Source of the DNA: Camelimonas lactis
GTDB taxonomy: Bacteria > Pseudomonadota > Alphaproteobacteria > Rhizobiales > Beijerinckiaceae
NCBI RefSeq assembly: GCF_004342915.1
Contig: NZ_SLWL01000007.1
Span: 1-64,000 of the forward strand
Direction: 5' to 3'
DNA length: 64,000 nt
The notes beneath the pieces were generated by a model that did not search any database, was not told the DNA's origin, and saw nothing but the letters and a program-made list of their open reading frames with translations. Each line of letters starts with the position of its first letter. Positions within the stretch are counted from its first letter, which is position 1. Positions 59,013 to 64,000 of this stretch are shown here, one piece after another. The position numbers and the translations under genes were made by a program.

Positions 59013-60311
59013 ATGCGCCCATCGGCTTCATCCACACGCCATTCCGCGCCGTGCGCCTTGCTGCGCCGGCTGTTCGACGCGGCGGTCAGCGCGGCCGACC
59101 CGGCCCGCGTCGTGCCGGCCGCCCTGCCGCCCCGGCCAAAAGGACGCACCCTCGTCGTCGGCGCCGGCAAGGCGGCGGCGGCCATGGCCCACGCCCTGGA
59201 GCAGGCCTGGGACGGCCCGCTGCAAGGCCTCGTCATCACGCGCTACGGTCAGGCGGTTCCCTGCCGGCGCATCCGCGTCGTTGAAGCGGCCCACCCAACG
59301 CCCGACGCGGCCGGCCTGGCCGCCACCCGCCAGATGCTGGCGCTGCTGGATGACCTCAGCCCCGACGATCTGGTCATCGCCCTGATTTCCGGCGGCGGTT
59401 CGGCGTTGATGACCGCGCCGGCCAGCGGCGTCGCGCTCGCCGACAAGCAGGCGGTCAACGACGCGTTGCTGGCCAGCGGCGCGACGATCAGTGAGATCAA
59501 TACGGTGCGCAAGCACCTCTCCGCCGTGAAGGGCGGGCGACTGGCGGCGCGCGCCGCGCCGGCGCGCGTGGTCGCGCTGCTGATTTCCGACGTGCCGGGC
59601 GACGATCCCGCCATCATCGCCTCCGGGCCGACGGTGGCCGACCCAGGCAGCCGTCAGGATGCGCAGGCCGTGCTGGCGCGCTACGCCATCGACGCCCCGG
59701 CCAGCGTCCGGGCGTGGCTGGACAACCCGGAGAGCGAAAGCATCAAACCCGGCGACGCGCGGCTGGCGCATGTCGACACGCGGATCATCGCCGCGCCGGG
59801 CCTTTCACTGGCGGCGGCGGCGGATGTCGCCCGCCGTGAAGGCGTGGCCCCGGTCATTCTCGGCGACGCCATCGAAGGCGAGGCGGCCGAAGTCGGCCGG
59901 GCCTTCGCGGGCATCGCGCGCCATGCGGCGTCCGCCGCGGCGCCGTTTGGCCGCCCCTGCGTGCTGCTCAGCGGCGGCGAAACCACCGTCACCCTGCGGA
60001 AGCCGCTGGACGGCACGGCGCGTGGCGGTCGCAACGTGGAGTTTCTGCTGGCCATGTGCCTGCAACTGGCCGGCGCGGACCATATCCACGCGCTGGCGGC
60101 CGACACCGACGGCGTGGACGGCGCGGCGGACATCGCCGGGGCGATCATCCGGCCAGAAACCCTGGCGCGGGCGGCCGCCGCCGGCCTCGACGCGCGCATC
60201 TTTCTCGCCCGCCACGATGGGCACGGCTTTTTTGAAGCGCTGGGCGACAGCCTCGTAACCGGGCCGACCCTGACCAACGTCAATGACTTCCGGGCGATGC
60301 TCATTGTATAG
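59013..60311 (+). CDS. Glycerate 2-kinase, MOFRL family
   Basis: This 432-residue protein belongs to the GckA/TtuD family, long annotated as hydroxypyruvate reductase but shown to phosphorylate D-glycerate to 2-phosphoglycerate. It has VVGAGKAAAAMA near residue 50, the motif ALISGGGSALM, INTVRKHLSAVKGGRLA and VLLSGGETTVTL with NVEFLLAMCLQ in the C-terminal MOFRL domain. It would feed glycerate into glycolysis. The ATG at 59013 is the first sensible start. It lies upstream of an FAD-dependent reductase on the same strand. Confidence 0.9.
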   Translation: MRPSASSTRHSAPCALLRRLFDAAVSAADPARVVPAALPPRPKGRTLVVGAGKAAAAMAHALEQAWDGPLQGLVITRYGQAVPCRRIRVVEAAHPTPDAAGLAATRQMLALLDDLSPDDLVIALISGGGSALMTAPASGVALADKQAVNDALLASGATISEINTVRKHLSAVKGGRLAARAAPARVVALLISDVPGDDPAIIASGPTVADPGSRQDAQAVLARYAIDAPASVRAWLDNPESESIKPGDARLAHVDTRIIAAPGLSLAAAADVARREGVAPVILGDAIEGEAAEVGRAFAGIARHAASAAAPFGRPCVLLSGGETTVTLRKPLDGTARGGRNVEFLLAMCLQLAGADHIHALAADTDGVDGAADIAGAIIRPETLARAAAAGLDARIFLARHDGHGFFEALGDSLVTGPTLTNVNDFRAMLIV

Positions 60312-60553
60312 GGCGCGCCCGTTTTCGACCGGCCGCCCCTGCCCGCCGCGCAACAGCCTGCGCCGCTTATATCTGGCGCTGGACATACGGGACGTTCGGT
60401 CCATATCATCACACAACCATAACGTGACGGCGGCCGGACCCATGCGACTTCACGGCGGAATTTTGTCGGTGACCCGCTGGTCTTGCGTCTGTCATGCGTG
60501 CGATGCGGCGCTGGTTCCGCATCAACAATTACTTCAGGGGGACGACGCGCGCG

Positions 60554-61804
60554 ATGACGCAGGACACAGCGACCGGGCAAGGGCCGGTAGTCATTGTTGG
60601 CGCCGGACATGCCGGCGGATCCGCCGCCGTGGCCCTGCGCCAGGCCGGTTTCGCCGGGCCCATCGCGCTGATTGGCGATGAGCCGCACCTGCCCTACCAG
60701 CGCCCGCCCCTGTCAAAGGCGTGGCTCAAGGGCGAGGCGGCGGACAATGCCCTCGCCCTCAAGGGCGACGACTGGTACGCCGCCCACCACATTGACCTGC
60801 ATCTCGGCGTCAGCGCCAGCGCGGTTGATCCGGCGGCGCGCACCGTCACCCTGTCGGACGGCGTCGTGCTGCCCTATGGCGCGCTCATTCTGGCGACCGG
60901 CGCCCGGGCGCGGCCGCTGCCTGGCGTGACGGAGCCGCTGGCGGGCGTGCTGACCCTGCGGAGCCGCGCCGACGCCGACGCGCTGCGGCAGCGCCTTGGG
61001 CCCGGCAAGCGTCTCGTCATCATCGGCGCCGGCTATGTGGGGCTTGAGGTGGCCGCATCGGCGCTCGCCGCCGGCGGCGCGGTTACGGTGCTGGAGCGCG
61101 AGCCGCGCGTGCTCGCCCGGGTCGCCAGCCCGGAAATGTCTGATTTCTTCAGCCGGCTGCACGCCGCGCGGGGCGTCGACCTGCGCACCGGCGTCACCGT
61201 CGCGGGGCTGGAGTCCCGGGACGGCGCCGTGACCGGCGTGCGCCTCGCCAGCGGCGAAACACTCGCCTGCAACGCCGTACTGGTCGGCATTGGCGCCATT
61301 CCCAATGTGGAGCTGGCGGTCGCGGCGGGTCTTGCCTGCGATGACGGCGTCATTGTCGACGGCGACGCCCGCACGTCGGATCCGCATATCTTCGCCATCG
61401 GCGACGTGACGCGCCGTCCGCTGGCGCTGTACGAACGCATGACGCGGCTGGAAAGCGTGCCCAGCGCCCTGGAGCAGGCGAAACAGGCGGCGAACGCCAT
61501 CACCGGCAGGCCGGCGCCCGCGAGCGAAACGCCCTGGTTCTGGTCAGACCAGTACGAGGTGAAACTGCAGATCGCCGGATTGCCGTTCGACGCCGACCAG
61601 CGGGTGACGCGCGGCGAGCCGGACAGCGGCCATTTCGCCGTGTTCCATCTGGGCGCCGGCCGGCTGCTGGCGGTGGAGGCCGCCAATGCGCCGCAGGAGT
61701 TCATGGCGGCAAAAATGATGATCCACCAGCGCAAGTCCGTTGATCCGGCGCTTCTGGCCGACACCGCCTTCACCATGAAGGACGTGATGGCGGCGGCGCG
61801 ATAG
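60554..61804 (+). CDS. FAD-dependent ferredoxin reductase-like oxidoreductase
   Basis: This 416-residue protein has two Rossmann sites: FAD-binding VVIVGAGHAGGSAAVALRQ near the start and NAD-binding VIIGAGYVGLEVA at about residue 160. The motif HLPYQRPPLSKAW and the FAD-ribityl motif IFAIGDVTRR are typical of the putidaredoxin/rhodocoxin reductase group. It passes electrons from NAD(P)H to a ferredoxin serving an oxygenase or P450. No partner ferredoxin or oxygenase gene is nearby. The ATG at 60554 lies about 12 bases after AGGGGGA; an earlier ATG at 60494 is less likely. Confidence 0.9.
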   Translation: MTQDTATGQGPVVIVGAGHAGGSAAVALRQAGFAGPIALIGDEPHLPYQRPPLSKAWLKGEAADNALALKGDDWYAAHHIDLHLGVSASAVDPAARTVTLSDGVVLPYGALILATGARARPLPGVTEPLAGVLTLRSRADADALRQRLGPGKRLVIIGAGYVGLEVAASALAAGGAVTVLEREPRVLARVASPEMSDFFSRLHAARGVDLRTGVTVAGLESRDGAVTGVRLASGETLACNAVLVGIGAIPNVELAVAAGLACDDGVIVDGDARTSDPHIFAIGDVTRRPLALYERMTRLESVPSALEQAKQAANAITGRPAPASETPWFWSDQYEVKLQIAGLPFDADQRVTRGEPDSGHFAVFHLGAGRLLAVEAANAPQEFMAAKMMIHQRKSVDPALLADTAFTMKDVMAAAR

Positions 61805-61876
61805 GCGCGCCACCAGGCTGGCGTCTTCTGCTTTGCCTCGCAGACCGGCGCGCCGCCGTCTGGACCTGATGCGTTC

Positions 61877-63379
61877 TTACCCCTCCACCCAGCCGAAAGA
61901 GCGCTCCACCGCTTTGGACCACCGGCCCAGCAGGCGCGTCCGCTCCGCCACTGGCATGCGCGGCTGGAACACCCGGTCGGCGCGCCAGTTGGCGACAATG
62001 TCCGCCGGCGTCCGCCAGAAGCCAACCGCCAGGCCAGCGGCGTAGGCAGCTCCCAACGCCGTCGTCTCGGTGACCGTGGGCAGCACCACCTCCGCCCCCA
62101 AAAGGTCAGCCTGGAACTGCATCAGCAATTCATTCGCCACCATGCCGCCGTCGGCGCGCAGGGAGGTGACGGCAAGGCCGGAATCCGCGCGCATCGCCTG
62201 CAACACGTCCCAGGTCTGGAACGCCGTGGCCTCCAGCGCCGCCCGCGCCAGATGCCCCTTGCTGGCGAAACGGGTCAGGCCGGCGATCACCCCGCGCGCG
62301 TCCTCGCGCCAGTGTGGCGCGTAGAGGCCGGAGAAGGCCGGCACGAAATAGACGTCGCCGTTGTCAGGCACGCTGCGCGCCAGCGCCTCGATCTCCTCGC
62401 TGCGATTGATCAGCCCGAGATTGTCGCGCAGCCATTGCACGAGGGCGCCGGTGACGGCGATCGAACCCTCCAGCGCATAGACGGGCGGCTCCTCGCCAAG
62501 CCGGTGCGCCACCGTGGTCAACAGGCCCGAGCGGGATTGCACCGGCTGCCCGCCGGTGTTCATCAGCATGAAGCAGCCGGTGCCATAGGTGTTTTTGATG
62601 TCGCCCGGCGCGAGACACGCCTGCCCGAACAGCGCCGCCTGCTGGTCGCCGAGGATGCCGGCCAGCGGAATGTCGCGCAGCTCCGGAATCCGCGCCTCCG
62701 CATAGACGGCGCTGGAGGAGACGATGCGCGGCAGCACCGCCGCCGGAATATCGAACAGGCGCAGGATGTCCAGGTCCCAGTCCAGCGTCGCCAGATTCAT
62801 CAGCTGGGTGCGGCTGGCGTTGGTCACGTCGGTGACATGCAGCCCCCCTTCGGGGCCGCCGGTCAGCCGCCACATCAGCCAGGCGTCAATGTTGCCGAAC
62901 AGCAGGTCGCCGGCTTCCGCCCGCGCCCGGGCGTCAGGAACGTGGTCCAGCAGCCAGCGCAGTTTGAGGCCGGAAAAATAGCTGGCGAGCGGCAGGCCCG
63001 TGCGGGCCCGCAACTGGTCCTTGCCGCCATCGCGGCCATAGGCGGCGACCAGATCATTGACGCGCGTGTCCTGCCAGACCAGGGCGTTATGCACCGGCTC
63101 GCCGGTGTGGCGATCCCAGAGCACCGTGGTTTCGCGCTGGTTGGTGATGCCGACCGCGGCGAGCCTGTGCAGGCTGATGCCCGCCGCCGCCAGGCCATCG
63201 ATGATGACGGCGCGGGTGTTGCGCCAGATCTCCAGCGGATCGTGCTCAACCATCCCGGGGCCAGGATAAATCTGCTCATGCTCGCGCTGCGCCACGCCGA
63301 CAACGCCGCCCTCGCCGTCGAACACGATGAAGCGGCTGCTGGTGGTGCCCTGGTCGATGGCGCCCACATAGTCACGCAT
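61877..63379 (-). CDS. glpK: Glycerol kinase
   Basis: This 500-residue enzyme phosphorylates glycerol to glycerol 3-phosphate. It has the FGGY-kinase start [17 protein letters not shown], the glycerol-site segment [32 protein letters not shown] and the C-terminal [21 protein letters not shown]. Length and motifs match GlpK. The ATG at 63379 follows GGAGA. It is on the same strand as, and downstream of, glpD. Confidence 0.97.
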   Translation of the reverse strand: MRDYVGAIDQGTTSSRFIVFDGEGGVVGVAQREHEQIYPGPGMVEHDPLEIWRNTRAVIIDGLAAAGISLHRLAAVGITNQRETTVLWDRHTGEPVHNALVWQDTRVNDLVAAYGRDGGKDQLRARTGLPLASYFSGLKLRWLLDHVPDARARAEAGDLLFGNIDAWLMWRLTGGPEGGLHVTDVTNASRTQLMNLATLDWDLDILRLFDIPAAVLPRIVSSSAVYAEARIPELRDIPLAGILGDQQAALFGQACLAPGDIKNTYGTGCFMLMNTGGQPVQSRSGLLTTVAHRLGEEPPVYALEGSIAVTGALVQWLRDNLGLINRSEEIEALARSVPDNGDVYFVPAFSGLYAPHWREDARGVIAGLTRFASKGHLARAALEATAFQTWDVLQAMRADSGLAVTSLRADGGMVANELLMQFQADLLGAEVVLPTVTETTALGAAYAAGLAVGFWRTPADIVANWRADRVFQPRMPVAERTRLLGRWSKAVERSFGWVEG

Positions 63380-63495
63380 GGCGGCTGTCTCCTTGCCCGC
63401 TGGCTGCGCGCCAGTCACGTTTTCCAGAAAAGCGGATTCCAGGTTTCACGCAGAAAATGCCTGCAATCAAAACGCGTTGTCATGCCCTGCCCGTT

Positions 63496-64000
63496 TCACC
63501 GGACACCCTCCAGATACGCCTTCAGACGCGCCCTGCCTTCCTCCGGCATGGCAAGTCCCAGACGGGTGCGCCGCCACAGGATGTCGTCCGTCGTCCGCGC
63601 CCATTCCCTGGCGACGAGATAATCGACCTCCGCCGCATGTAGATCCGCGCCGAAACTCTCGCCCAGATCGGTCATGGCGGCGCATCCGGCGAGGATGAGA
63701 TCCATGCGCGTCCCGTAGGCCCGCGCCATGCGCGCCACCATAGCCGGCCGCGCGAAGGCGTAACGCGCCTGCTGGCGGTGGATGAAGGCGGCCAGCCTGT
63801 CCTCGCCGGGAGCCGCCGCGCCGAGGTCGCCGCCCGGCAGGGGCGCCGCGCCGGTCCATGGCGCGCCCACTTGCGGCAGCCATGGCGCGAGCTTTTCGAG
63901 CGCGTGCTCGGCGAGACGCCGGTAGGTGGTGATCTTGCCGCCGAAAACCGACAGCACGGGCGGCGCGTCCGGGGCGCCGTCGACCGCCAGCACGTAATCG
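63496..64000 (-). CDS. glpD: Glycerol-3-phosphate dehydrogenase, C-terminal part
   Basis: Only the last about 168 codons are present; the 5' part lies beyond the window edge. The visible part contains VLSVFGGKITTYRRLAEHAL, the conserved segment of the GlpD/GlpA FAD-dependent dehydrogenases, followed by the helical C-terminal domain with EWARTTDDILWRRTRLGL, which is typical of GlpD. The enzyme oxidises glycerol 3-phosphate to dihydroxyacetone phosphate at the membrane. It is 116 bases upstream of glpK on the same strand, forming a glycerol-use unit. Confidence 0.92.
   Translation of the reverse strand, partial: DYVLAVDGAPDAPPVLSVFGGKITTYRRLAEHALEKLAPWLPQVGAPWTGAAPLPGGDLGAAAPGEDRLAAFIHRQQARYAFARPAMVARMARAYGTRMDLILAGCAAMTDLGESFGADLHAAEVDYLVAREWARTTDDILWRRTRLGLAMPEEGRARLKAYLEGVR

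Overview
The window is one continuous stretch of high-GC DNA (roughly two thirds G+C by eye) from an alphaproteobacterium. Hyphomicrobiales (Rhizobiales) or a close order fits best: the exopolysaccharide genes are of the rhizobial ExoF/ExoP/ExoY type, there is a sitABCD-type Mn/Fe importer behind a Mur-like box, and there is a CYTH-CHAD protein and LivJ-type binding proteins. I cannot name a genus. No tRNA, rRNA, insertion sequence, CRISPR array or prophage gene was seen.

Layout. 0-7 kb: galE, a CYTH-CHAD protein, a degenerate histidine-kinase-like protein, an SDR, a GST-like protein and an orphan amino-acid-type binding protein. 7-22.3 kb: exopolysaccharide block 1, with four GT4-type and one GT2 glycosyltransferase, ExoF-type export protein, ExoP-type Wzz/tyrosine kinase, a VanZ-like membrane protein, a TIGR04325-type methyltransferase and two LuxR-type regulators whose receiver domains have lost the phosphorylation residues. 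A 1.2 kb gene-free region with a strongly AT-rich core (about 19.4-19.9 kb) sits inside this block. 22.4-36.9 kb: an Sfp-type phosphopantetheinyl transferase facing a four-gene minus-strand operon for a hybrid nonribosomal peptide/polyketide: A-T, then KS-AT-ACP-aminotransferase-C-A-T, then C-T-TE, then a secreted alpha/beta hydrolase. 37.3-41.7 kb: exopolysaccharide block 2 with a clan GH-A glycosidase, ExoY-type priming transferase, a small membrane protein and a Wzy/ExoQ-like polymerase. 41.7-48 kb: outer-membrane beta-barrel protein, Bcr/CflA-type MFS exporter and the sit-type metal importer. 48-54.4 kb: ABC-F ATPase, acyl-CoA ligase, SDR, small secreted Cys protein, purU. 54.5-57.5 kb: Wzx-type flippase and a GT2, a detached third piece of the polysaccharide pathway. 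57.6-64 kb: a second orphan LivJ-type binding protein, glycerate 2-kinase, FAD-dependent ferredoxin-reductase-like enzyme, glpK and the 3' part of glpD, which runs off the window.

How it fits together. GalE supplies UDP-galactose, ExoY primes the lipid carrier, the glycosyltransferases build the repeat unit, Wzx flips it, the ExoQ-like protein polymerises it and ExoF/ExoP export and control length. The peptide/polyketide operon lies between the two exopolysaccharide blocks. The most interesting feature is this operon: its domain order predicts a short peptide with a beta-amino (probably beta,gamma-diamino) residue made by an in-line aminotransferase, a glycine-like residue, a terminal module with no adenylation domain, and release by a thioesterase with Cys where Ser is usual. 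The two pseudo-receiver regulators and the AT-rich intergenic region are plausible control points for the surrounding locus, but that is inference.
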